DNA of 9,754 nucleotides from Parcubacteria group bacterium (GCA_002724975.1 PBQF01000031.1:1-9754); one strand, 5' to 3'; numbered from the stretch's first letter, positions 1 to 7,466 are shown. The notes: generated by a model not told the origin, from the sequence alone. A program made the numbers and translations.

Positions 1-301
1 GAATTTCCTCATCGATTGATTCTGAAGTCAATGCTCCCAAGTTCAGCGGATGAGACCAACTGTGATTGCCTACTTCGTGGCCTTCCTGAGCCAACTCTCT
101 TACGCGGGCAAAGGCTTCGGGGTTTTCCAGATCACGACCAATTACATATAATGATAGTTTTACGTCGTAACGTTGCGCCAAATTCATGATACGGTCACAT
201 ACTCCCAGAAAAGATGGGTCACTAAAATCCTTGGGAAAACCATAGTTTTCAGCCAGCGAATCAAAATTAATATTAAACGCAATGGGAGCAGAGCATGTCA
301 T
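1..301 (-). CDS. NodB-type polysaccharide deacetylase, partial (C-terminal end beyond window)
   Basis: The first 100 codons are visible and the frame is still open at the left edge. The protein begins MTCSAPIAFNINFDSL. Asp14 sits where NodB enzymes carry their motif-1 acidic residue, and His80-x-x-x-His84 in GHEVGNHSWSH is the metal-binding pair of the family (PF01522). The family removes N- or O-acyl groups from sugars using a divalent metal. Motif 1 is unusual: the common FDD/DxD/DxE arrangement reads N12-F13-D14-S15, so either the catalytic base or one metal ligand is not the usual Asp. The ATG at 301 follows GAGGA by 7 bases, and an in-frame TAA lies just upstream. It begins 10 bases after the formyltransferase stop, whose TGA overlaps this ribosome binding site, so the two are probably translationally coupled. 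By position it could deformylate the sugar, as ArnD does. Family call is firm; substrate is unknown. Confidence 0.88.
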   Translation of the reverse strand, partial: MTCSAPIAFNINFDSLAENYGFPKDFSDPSFLGVCDRIMNLAQRYDVKLSLYVIGRDLENPEAFARVRELAQEGHEVGNHSWSHPLNLGALTSESIDEEI

Positions 302-311
302 ATTGAAATCC

Positions 312-1127
312 TCAAAGTTTTAGAGCTATTAGCACATCTCGCCATCGAATTATTTTGCCGCCTTGTTTTCTAAATTTTATGTAATCATCTTGTGTTGGGA
401 GTCCATGATAGGATGCAGGGTAGTTATGTGACTGATCAATGTGTTGACCACTCGATAGTCTGTTCAGTGACTCAATAAGCATATCGGCATATCGCTGTCT
501 ATAGACATAGAAATAAAAATCAATCATACTTTGCGTATGATAAGATGGGACGTATTCCTGGGCTAAAACCTTACCGCCATCGATCTTCCGAACAACCATA
601 TGGAAGGAAACACCCTGTTTTTGATTTTTCAGCCTTGCCCAGAAATATGGAAACAATCCCTTGTTTGCAGGCAAAAGTGCTGCGTGTTTGTTGATGATTC
701 CAAGTTTTGGCGAAGAAATTGTTTTATCTTTCAGGATGTAACTGCACATAATTATGACCACATCTACTTCTTGATCTTGAACCCAGCAATAGAATAATGG
801 GTCATTTGGTCCTTGGCAGACATAAAATGGAATTCTCGACTGTGCGCACAATCCCTTAAAATTTAAAACACGGTGGCCATATACTATGCTAAACCACCTC
901 GTTAAGGTTGCCAAAATGGTAAACAAACTCAACTTAAAAAAATTCCCAAATCCAAAAGTATGTAAATAATAGAATGGTATCTTCCAATCCTTTATATTTG
1001 CTAATTTAGGAGGACACGTCCAAAAACCTGTCACCACATACTTGTTTTTCTTTAATGTCAGTAAAACACGTTCCCAAGTGGGCAACGACCAAATCAGGTC
1101 ATTATCGGATATAATTGCAATCTTCAT
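312..1127 (-). CDS. Formyltransferase-family protein (sugar N-formyltransferase-like)
   Basis: This 271-residue protein has the PF00551 catalytic core. GIINKHAALLPANKG supplies the Asn146-x-His148 pair and the LP turn, and GVSFHMVVRKIDGGK supplies Asp183. The Asn-to-Asp spacing of 37 is close to that of GART, Fmt and ArnA. The family transfers formyl from 10-formyl-tetrahydrofolate to an amine. The N-terminal ~115 residues start with a Rossmann-like strand (MKIAIISDND) but are otherwise divergent. The size (far shorter than bifunctional ArnA, no dehydrogenase domain) and the surrounding glycosyltransferases favour an amino-sugar nucleotide substrate over Met-tRNA. The ATG at 1127 is 11 bases after the GT2 stop. 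It has no convincing Shine-Dalgarno, so coupling to the upstream gene is likely. The 10-base gap to the deacetylase suggests linked acylation and deacylation steps. Could also be a formyltransferase-fold protein acting on another amine. Confidence 0.87.
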   Translation of the reverse strand: MKIAIISDNDLIWSLPTWERVLLTLKKNKYVVTGFWTCPPKLANIKDWKIPFYYLHTFGFGNFFKLSLFTILATLTRWFSIVYGHRVLNFKGLCAQSRIPFYVCQGPNDPLFYCWVQDQEVDVVIIMCSYILKDKTISSPKLGIINKHAALLPANKGLFPYFWARLKNQKQGVSFHMVVRKIDGGKVLAQEYVPSYHTQSMIDFYFYVYRQRYADMLIESLNRLSSGQHIDQSHNYPASYHGLPTQDDYIKFRKQGGKIIRWRDVLIALKL

Positions 1128-1138
1128 AATAACAAATA

Positions 1139-1912
1139 CTATGTGTCATTAGTATTTGAGAAGGTAAAAGACATCTTCAAATATCCCCAGATGGTTTGAA
1201 GTATTTTAATAGATGAACCTCCTTCCTTGAGATCATAACGTAACACCAAAGGAACCTCTGAGAAAAATAGATTCTGATTTGCCCGATTTATCCTTATCAA
1301 TAGATTAGCCATACCTGCAAAACCCTTACCATCGACAAGCTTGCCATTATAACAATTGAAAACCGTTCGTATTGTTTTTGCCCTGTATCCACGATAAAAG
1401 ATGGAGTAGTCAGTTACATTGGGTATCCCAACTCGCCATCGCATTAGCCATGAAGCAACATAACTTAAGATAGCACGATAACCTGCACCTACCATCCGGC
1501 CTCCCTTAATAAAGCGAGATGCAATAACAACATCAGACTTTTTCATCTCTTCAAGTATATCTATAATTACGTAAGGACTCATCGTATTATCGGAATCAAT
1601 AGTTATGATGATATCATCGTCAGACGCCTTTTCAATCACATATGCAAAACCTGTGTTGAATGTGGTTGCCACTCCTTGATTATTCTCAAAGTTAATTATA
1701 TGAATAGGCATTTCCTTTTTAAAAGTCTGAGCTACATAAAGAGTGTGATCAGTGCTCCCATCATTGACAACAACAAAATAAAAAGAGCGATTACTAATCT
1801 TACATAGACGTTTAAAACGAGCCAAAAGTCTTTCCAGACTCTCTTCCTCGTTGTAACATGGTAATATAACGAAAACATTATTTGAGTCTTCTAAAAACTG
1901 CGTTGAGCTCAA
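1139..1912 (-). CDS. Family 2 glycosyltransferase, DPM1/polyprenyl-phosphate sugar synthase-like
   Basis: This 257-residue GT-A fold enzyme shows VILPCYNEEESL at the N terminus, the nucleotide-binding VNDGSTD (residues 49-55), the metal-binding Asp106-Ser-Asp108 in TIDSDNT, and ASRF (131-134). The last is typical of the dolichol/polyprenyl-phosphate mannosyltransferase group. Enzymes of this group move a sugar from a nucleotide donor to a lipid phosphate on the cytoplasmic face of the membrane. No C-terminal transmembrane pair like that of ArnC or GtrB is evident, so it resembles the soluble DPM1 class. The start is TTG at 1912: it overlaps the TGA of the upstream radical SAM gene (TTGA) and lies 8 bases after AAGAAGG. 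The next likely candidates would cut into the conserved N-terminal strand. Followed at 11 bases by the formyltransferase. The family is clear; sugar and acceptor are inferred only from class. Confidence 0.9.
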   Translation of the reverse strand: MSSTQFLEDSNNVFVILPCYNEEESLERLLARFKRLCKISNRSFYFVVVNDGSTDHTLYVAQTFKKEMPIHIINFENNQGVATTFNTGFAYVIEKASDDDIIITIDSDNTMSPYVIIDILEEMKKSDVVIASRFIKGGRMVGAGYRAILSYVASWLMRWRVGIPNVTDYSIFYRGYRAKTIRTVFNCYNGKLVDGKGFAGMANLLIRINRANQNLFFSEVPLVLRYDLKEGGSSIKILQTIWGYLKMSFTFSNTNDT

Positions 1913-3360
1913 TCTTTAATCCTTCTTTTTGTGATAAGTGAGAGAAAAGTCTGGAAATTTTTCGCCAGCTTAGTAATAGCTTTTAGGCTTGTCAAATGTT
2001 TTACATATGAAAGTATGAACCGAGGACGAAGGTAAAAACGGCGGTAAATTTCGCGCAATTTATCGAATAATTGATCTTTAGTGTAAAACTCTCCCCATAT
2101 GTATGGCTCAAAGTTTTCAACTGGATGTAAGGCAAAGTCGCTCCAGTAATCGTTTGGCAACAAAGAAGAACGTAGTCCTTCTTCGTAAAATGCGGTCTTG
2201 GGATAAGGTGTAAACACAGCCGCCTGGATATAATCGGTTGATAAGCTCAAAACAAAACGGATTGTTTCATCTGTTTCCCTTGGCGATTCACCGGGAAGTC
2301 CGATCATGATGCTGGAAGAAACCTCAATCCCGAACTGTCTGGTGAGAGAAAGCGTATTCCTGACCATCTCCAAATTAGTGCCTTTGCCAACTCTCTTAAG
2401 TATTTTCGGAACGCCTGACTCAATTCCGAAATGGATTCTTGTGCAACCAGCTTTCTTAGCCTTCTCCAAAGTTTCATCATCAATCTGATCTACTCGTCCA
2501 CGAAAGCTCCACCTTATATCAAGACCCTCATCAATGACTCTTTCAGAAAAGCCGATAACTCGCCTTTTACTCAGGTTAAACAAGTCATCAACAAAAAAGA
2601 ACTCATTTATATCCAAACTAAGGCAGTTGTGAATCTCGGCAAATATGTTATCAAGAGATCGCACACGGTACTCTCGGATATTAACATAACAATATCGACA
2701 TCGATACGGGCAACCTCGAGAAGAAAGGATGTTAGTTGTCAGTCCTGTTGCCCCAAGGATACAGGAATGATGCTTGTAATTAACCATCCTCCGATCAGGA
2801 AAAGGCAACGCATTCAGATCTGTGACAAACTGAGTTTGCTTATCTATATGAATATCACCATTTAGCTTTTTAAAGCTGACCCCAGGCAATCCTTCCAAAG
2901 ATTGCATATTCAGAATCCTGCCGATCACAGCAGAAAAGGCTTCCTCAGCCTCACCTGCAACAACGATATCAACATCTGGGCTACAAAGAAGAGTTTCCTT
3001 TGGATATATTGTAGGATGAAAACCTCCAAAAACTACAGGCACGTGTGGTATTATCTTTTTTGCTGATCTAGCCACTTGCAAACTATCAATTAACGTAAAA
3101 GTGTAAACTGATATGCCAATAATGTCTGGTTGAAATTCCTCTATTATTCGGTGTATTTCCTCATGAGTGAGGCTATCAGTGATTGCATCCACAATATTTA
3201 TATTGAGAATTGCTGGATATCTCGTCTGAGCGTAGCTAGCGATATATAGCAGTCCCAAGGGGGGATATTTCCCCATACGATCACTACCAAGTTCTTTGGG
3301 AATAGCCCCCTGAATCATCTTGTAATCAGGTGGATTTATCAACAGTACATTTATCATCAA
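1909..3360 (-). CDS. B12-binding-domain radical SAM enzyme
   Basis: This 483-residue protein has the two-domain build of the class B (cobalamin-binding) radical SAM family. Residues ~1-150 form a B12-binding-like Rossmann domain (INVLLINPP at the start, KYPPLGLLYIASY, then VPVVFGGFHPTIYP and the DIVVAGEAEEAF strand). The radical SAM barrel follows, with the [4Fe-4S] cysteines Cys217-x3-Cys221-x2-Cys224 in RGCPYRCRYCYV, then FFFVDD (254-259), FGIESG (311-316) and GLPGES (354-359). The family performs C- or P-methylation, ring chemistry and other radical reactions. The reaction here cannot be assigned. In a glycan operon, methylation or another modification of the sugar or lipid carrier is plausible. 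The longest frame starts at TTG (3360), but ATG at 3357 is one codon in and at least as likely; neither has a strong Shine-Dalgarno. It starts 35 bases after the GT-C-like gene and overlaps the GT2 start. Confidence 0.92.
   Translation of the reverse strand: MMINVLLINPPDYKMIQGAIPKELGSDRMGKYPPLGLLYIASYAQTRYPAILNINIVDAITDSLTHEEIHRIIEEFQPDIIGISVYTFTLIDSLQVARSAKKIIPHVPVVFGGFHPTIYPKETLLCSPDVDIVVAGEAEEAFSAVIGRILNMQSLEGLPGVSFKKLNGDIHIDKQTQFVTDLNALPFPDRRMVNYKHHSCILGATGLTTNILSSRGCPYRCRYCYVNIREYRVRSLDNIFAEIHNCLSLDINEFFFVDDLFNLSKRRVIGFSERVIDEGLDIRWSFRGRVDQIDDETLEKAKKAGCTRIHFGIESGVPKILKRVGKGTNLEMVRNTLSLTRQFGIEVSSSIMIGLPGESPRETDETIRFVLSLSTDYIQAAVFTPYPKTAFYEEGLRSSLLPNDYWSDFALHPVENFEPYIWGEFYTKDQLFDKLREIYRRFYLRPRFILSYVKHLTSLKAITKLAKNFQTFLSLITKRRIKD
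1921..1927 (-). promoter_or_regulatory. Ribosome binding site fixing the TTG start of the GT2 gene
   Basis: AAGAAGG on the minus strand lies 8 bases before the TTG at 1912. It sits inside the last codons of the radical SAM gene. With the TTGA stop-start overlap it supports the non-ATG start and translational coupling. Confidence 0.65.
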
Positions 3361-3395
3361 TCTTTAATCAAAATAATCATAGAATCCCAGAAAAA

Positions 3396-5438
3396 TTATT
3401 TTACCTTAATAACTTCAGTAACTACAACGTCCTCACTATCGTTCAGGACATGCAATGCGTAGGGAAAACCGTTCAGAAGCTTTTGCGTAAGAAAGCGGAT
3501 GCTTTGGTACCGGACATTATCAATAATACAATTAAGTGTAACTCCTTGGTCCCAAGGCCAATGGAGAGTCTCGAGTGGAGAAAGCTTGATACCTGCAAGC
3601 CGCAGCAGACCATCACTTTCCAAAATCAATTCACTCACCATAATCTTTTCCGAAGAGACTTGATGCCATACTGTTGTTTCACCTGAGATATGCATAGTAA
3701 AAAACTCATTCTTTGCATTACGAATTCCCATCACTTGCGCACGCACAATAGTAGGGTGCCTATAGCTTTCAATTCGAAGGGAAATGTTATCCAAGGATAC
3801 AGGGGTATCAAACTGAAGATTAAGCTGCCTGCTGTCAGTAAAAAAGAATCTTCCATCCGAGTTCCCTTCGTTGCCATGACATTTCAGGATTGGATTCCAA
3901 GTCACAAGGAACCTCAAACGATTATCATTCAGTAGCTTCAGTCTTTCCGAATAGTCTTCTTCTGTATTCCATATAATGGCACCCAGGTTGGCAGTACCAT
4001 TCATAATGTAGTATTGGGCAAGAACAAGGTCTTGATATAGAACACGATCCCGTTGACGAGCTTGTTCTATAAGAATTGCGGGCTGCTTTTCGTTGATTGT
4101 CCAATCCATTTTTGTTTTAAAAACTCTTCTAGCCATTAAATAGCTTTTTCCTTGTACATAAAAAAAGTTTAAAGTCATGACCAACAAGCTAATTCCGCAG
4201 ATTAAGCGTATAATTGTCCAATTATTTCTATTAAAGAGAAACATCCTTTTCTCTAAGTCTTTAGTTTTTATCAAAATTCTATGTAACCATAACAATGAAA
4301 AGGTAAGGTAAACCCAGATTACCTGACCAATGCAACCTAAAATAAGAATACCCATGGCAGGCCAAGTACGTTTCAATATTTCACCTCCAGCCTGGTAGGG
4401 ATATAGAAGACTCGCTATACAAAATATCCCCAACATTACAATAAAAACCAGCACAACTTTCCGACGTTCCGGCCTGAGGGTTACCAGACTGATTGCAGTA
4501 AAGATTACAATCAACCCACCACCAATCCCACTAGTAAACGAAAACAAAGTTCTTATTGCCGTCCTAATGCCAGCTATCCAGATTTGGAACCATGTATATT
4601 GAACTCTGGGAGGATAATAAGGAAATTTAAGGTCGACAGACGTGATTAAATAGGGCAGAATAAAAGAAGTTGCGATCATTATCACTCCCAGCATGAAACT
4701 TAGCCAAATTTTTTTGGAGAGCGGTCGTAACGATAGAAGCAAATAAACGAGAAGAGTTAAGCCCGCATAAAGCCGCCCCACTGGATGCATTAATATCATT
4801 AAAAGCACACAGAGGGGAACTAACAAAAATGCTTGCCGATTATACCTAACAATCACTGCCCAGGTAAATATAGCAATACCCAAAGCCATAAGAGATGGAT
4901 CTGCAAAAGCAATTTTATAACCTGGAAATACTATGAAACTTAGGAACAACATAGCAATTCCTGCAGGGCCTGGACCAAAAGATGCATAAAGCCAAAGTGC
5001 ACTAGACAACAGAGTAAAGCTGAAGCCTAAAACCCAAAGCAGATTGTAGGATGTTTCCCATGATAACCCTACCTTGAATAACCCCGCTAGAGGAAATGAA
5101 TGTAAGAGGTTATATTGAGGAAAAACTCGCACATAGGCTTTCGCACGAGCAAAAGCAGTACCTCGATTAAAGGAAGGTTCCTGAAGCTGTTTTTTCAGAT
5201 CAAGAAGCGCAGGAGACTCTTCAGAAAAAAGGGATTTTGCCTGGAAACCCTTAAAAATATGAGCATAGGCATCATCCGTTTCTATAGGTAAATTACGAAT
5301 GTGCATTGGAGAAATCACGAGATAAAGTTGAAAAAAGAGGCAGAAAGACACCCCACAAACAAAAAATAACCATGCAGTCCGTTTACTACCGGGAGCATTA
5401 AATAGTTTACATTGAAACTTATTGAACATGCTTTTCAT
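3396..5438 (-). CDS. Polytopic GT-C-like membrane glycosyltransferase with C-terminal beta-rich domain
   Basis: This 680-residue protein has a membrane segment at ~22-43, then a polar loop with ETDDAYAH (Asp55-Asp56, His60). It continues with repeated hydrophobic helices from ~131 to 428 (for example 161-197, 203-237, 245-266, 305-321, 327-346, 362-385, 409-427). An acidic pair in the first extracytoplasmic loop is the hallmark of GT-C enzymes, which use polyprenyl-phosphate sugars outside the membrane (ArnT, PMT and ArnT-like families). Residues ~430-680 are soluble and probably extracytoplasmic, with a strand-rich section at ~530-645 that may be a carbohydrate-binding-like sandwich. The ATG at 5438 has no good Shine-Dalgarno. 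ATG at 5429 (Met4) is an alternative with a weak GAAAAG before it. It heads the tight five-gene run and would pair with the DPM1-like GT2 downstream as carrier-lipid donor supply. Membrane topology is clear; glycosyltransferase activity is inferred from the DD loop and context. Confidence 0.72.
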   Translation of the reverse strand: MKSMFNKFQCKLFNAPGSKRTAWLFFVCGVSFCLFFQLYLVISPMHIRNLPIETDDAYAHIFKGFQAKSLFSEESPALLDLKKQLQEPSFNRGTAFARAKAYVRVFPQYNLLHSFPLAGLFKVGLSWETSYNLLWVLGFSFTLLSSALWLYASFGPGPAGIAMLFLSFIVFPGYKIAFADPSLMALGIAIFTWAVIVRYNRQAFLLVPLCVLLMILMHPVGRLYAGLTLLVYLLLSLRPLSKKIWLSFMLGVIMIATSFILPYLITSVDLKFPYYPPRVQYTWFQIWIAGIRTAIRTLFSFTSGIGGGLIVIFTAISLVTLRPERRKVVLVFIVMLGIFCIASLLYPYQAGGEILKRTWPAMGILILGCIGQVIWVYLTFSLLWLHRILIKTKDLEKRMFLFNRNNWTIIRLICGISLLVMTLNFFYVQGKSYLMARRVFKTKMDWTINEKQPAILIEQARQRDRVLYQDLVLAQYYIMNGTANLGAIIWNTEEDYSERLKLLNDNRLRFLVTWNPILKCHGNEGNSDGRFFFTDSRQLNLQFDTPVSLDNISLRIESYRHPTIVRAQVMGIRNAKNEFFTMHISGETTVWHQVSSEKIMVSELILESDGLLRLAGIKLSPLETLHWPWDQGVTLNCIIDNVRYQSIRFLTQKLLNGFPYALHVLNDSEDVVVTEVIKVK

Positions 5439-5761
5439 TGAAATATATTTTGACTATATGGTTTATGCTAACCGCTTCTAAAATAGAATTGAACATTTTT
5501 AATGAGCTAGTCACTGGAATATGCTCATTTTCTTCCAGCAACATTACTTTTAATATCCTTATTAATGATTTTATCAGGAACTTTATCTATGCGAAATGGC
5601 GAGATTACAGCCAAATACTCTCGCCGTGCTGAGACTTGGCATAGACTCTCACAAATCATACCATTGCTTAATGGTGCGCCTCCCATCCTAGACTTCAAGA
5701 CGGTATACAGTGTTATATTGCTGTGACGGTTATAACGTTTCGGAAATCGGTGATTAGTTTA
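5439..5761. other. 323-base spacer between transferase genes, possible gene remnants
   Basis: No confident gene lies here. On the minus strand the frame of the 491-residue gene stays open after its TAA-TAA stop, from about 5755 to a TGA near 5532. That stretch includes a 52-codon ATG frame starting at 5686 (MGGAPLSNGMICESLCQ...). A second minus-strand frame (ATG 5544, stop 5419-5421) overlaps the first slightly and runs into the start of the GT-C-like gene. Neither has a good ribosome binding site and I recognise no family. Together they could be frameshifted debris of a lost gene, or chance. No clear promoter or terminator was seen. The plus-strand frame across 5438-5632 has no support. Confidence 0.35.
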
Positions 5762-7237
5762 TTATGGGTTACCTGTACTCGATAAGAACCAAGAATAGAT
5801 TCTTTCACTTACTTTATTACTTTCTAAACAAAAATCGGCTTTATTTATATTGCTTGCCCCTTCAAGAGATTGACCTGACAGCAATATGTGCAACTTTTGA
5901 CTAAAATCATCATAATCAGTAACACGATAAGGACCCAATAAGGAGTCATCCTTGTCAGGCAAAAACACGTTTCTACACCCAGGATCCATATACAACAGAT
6001 GTATATTGTGACCTAACAACTCATGCCCCATAGTTGACCCAAAGGTTACAGCACATTTTGATTGAAAGGCAAACTCGTAAGAATTTAAGGATTGGTCAAT
6101 ATAATCTATAGATGATCCATCCGTTATCTTTCTTTCCCTTTCATCAAATATATATGTAGGATGATGTTTAATTCCTATTCTCAAATGGGGATTTTCTTTT
6201 GAATATTCTACCAGCCATTGGAATGAACTATAGTAATCATCCATAAAGGAAGAGTAAGCATCAATATAATGGAAAGCCATGGCTGCCTTAATGGTAAAAT
6301 AAATAATATCATATTTACAGTTTCTGGACCGTTTAATATTACGTTTAAAACAATAGCATTCCATTGCTGTAGATCCAACAGGCACAACGTGGTCAATTCT
6401 TGCGCCATATTCATGCACCCAATCAGCTGACTTCTTACCAAAAGCAAAAAACACATCCATATCAAAATAAAACCCATTTATCCCAAGTTGCTGTATATTT
6501 GTTTGTGTGCAACACGCATAAGCACCTCCGTATTTTCGGAATATATGATTCCTTACAGCACTTGTTTCATACTGTCTTTGTTCAACGTAATACTTTGAAC
6601 GATTATATTTAAAAACAGTATAGGCATACAGATATTGTTTTACAATATCATTTGCAATTGATACCAGATTTATGCCAGCTTTATTGGACAAAAACAGATA
6701 AAGAGTCAGACCCTTTGCAATTTCATTAAAAATAACCCGAGAGGTTTCTTTACGATCATATAGCTTATGTTTAGGTTGATATAGTATCTTGTGCTCCGGC
6801 ATATTCATATTTTTATCAGTAATTATTAAAACATTTTCTCTGCCGAATAAAGCCATCAAACGAAAAAGCCTGTCATAATCAATTTTAGAAATATAGGGTG
6901 CTATCAAATTAAATGATTTAATCTTTCCGGGATAACTCCTAGAAAAGAACAAGACAAATAGCAGATATAACGTATGCTTTATCGCTAATTTAAACCGTTC
7001 TAAGGGTAATAATACCTTATGAAAGCTACATCCTCTGTAATCATATTTCCGACTAAGAAATACCTTCATTTGTTGCTTTACGATATCACGTGGTAAAGAA
7101 TAATTATCCTCAAAATGAATATACCAATCATCAAGCATAGGGTTTTCAACAAAAGAGTCAATTCTGCTTTGCAGATCATTACACGATTTCCTGAAATCAG
7201 CATCTCTGTCATGTGAAAACTTTAACAATTTATTCAT
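5762..7237 (-). CDS. Putative GT-B-like surface polysaccharide transferase (CDP-glycerol/capsule transferase-like motifs)
   Basis: This 491-residue, apparently mostly cytoplasmic protein has one hydrophobic stretch at ~88-98 (HTLYLLFVLFF). The C-terminal half contains motifs in the order seen in TagF-like CDP-glycerol transferases and bacterial capsule/sialyl transferases. FDMDVFFAFGKKSADW (258-273) resembles the 'appearance of a named cell or site' strand. GIKHHPTY (355-362) is the His-Pro motif, and AVTFGSTMGHELL (396-408) has the Ser/Thr-rich loop with Glu406. These residues bind the nucleotide diphosphate in those families. The N-terminal 250 residues are not recognisable. The ATG at 7237 follows GGAAG at 7 bases, a good site. 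Neighbours are an ABC flippase-type transporter upstream and a GT-C-like protein downstream, which fits a role in building an exported polymer. It could also be a member of an uncharacterised surface-carbohydrate family. No close homolog is recognised, so the activity is tentative. Confidence 0.6.
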   Translation of the reverse strand: MNKLLKFSHDRDADFRKSCNDLQSRIDSFVENPMLDDWYIHFEDNYSLPRDIVKQQMKVFLSRKYDYRGCSFHKVLLPLERFKLAIKHTLYLLFVLFFSRSYPGKIKSFNLIAPYISKIDYDRLFRLMALFGRENVLIITDKNMNMPEHKILYQPKHKLYDRKETSRVIFNEIAKGLTLYLFLSNKAGINLVSIANDIVKQYLYAYTVFKYNRSKYYVEQRQYETSAVRNHIFRKYGGAYACCTQTNIQQLGINGFYFDMDVFFAFGKKSADWVHEYGARIDHVVPVGSTAMECYCFKRNIKRSRNCKYDIIYFTIKAAMAFHYIDAYSSFMDDYYSSFQWLVEYSKENPHLRIGIKHHPTYIFDERERKITDGSSIDYIDQSLNSYEFAFQSKCAVTFGSTMGHELLGHNIHLLYMDPGCRNVFLPDKDDSLLGPYRVTDYDDFSQKLHILLSGQSLEGASNINKADFCLESNKVSERIYSWFLSSTGNP

Positions 7238-7297
7238 TATTTAACTTCCAACAACTTTGCCTATCTATTTTATTTACTCACTACCGTAGGGGATAAT

Positions 7298-7325
7298 TCA
7301 AAATTACCCAAAATGATAATTTTGA
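7298..7325. repeat. Perfect 9-bp AT-rich hairpin in the spacer
   Basis: TCAAAATTA (7298-7306) and TAATTTTGA (7317-7325) are exact reverse complements around a 10-base loop. No T-run follows on either strand, so it is not a standard rho-independent terminator. It lies about 140 bases after the ABC transporter stop and 60 bases before the start of the 491-residue gene, within the 229-base spacer 7238-7466. It could be an operator, an mRNA-stability structure or chance in AT-rich DNA. Confidence 0.4.
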
Positions 7326-7466
7326 GTACCCATAAAGGAGAGAACGACCCCTTTGTTTGACAGTTTAGCAATTGATTTGAAAGTAGAAACTATTCGCCAC
7401 CATGCCATTAGTTTCCTTGGGTATCCTGCCTGCAATGGGGCTGACATGTTTATGTACATACAATAG

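Noticed and set aside
2431..2865. Plus-strand 144-residue frame
   Set aside because: It is antisense to the radical SAM gene, directly over its cysteine motif, and shows no protein family features.
3330..3686. Plus-strand 118-residue frame spanning the GT-C/radical SAM junction
   Set aside because: It is antisense to the 3' end of a well-supported gene and to the 35-base gap, with no recognisable motif.
6208..6477. Minus-strand 89-residue frame inside the 491-residue gene
   Set aside because: It is an out-of-frame shadow of the transferase-like gene. The true frame carries the conserved motifs.
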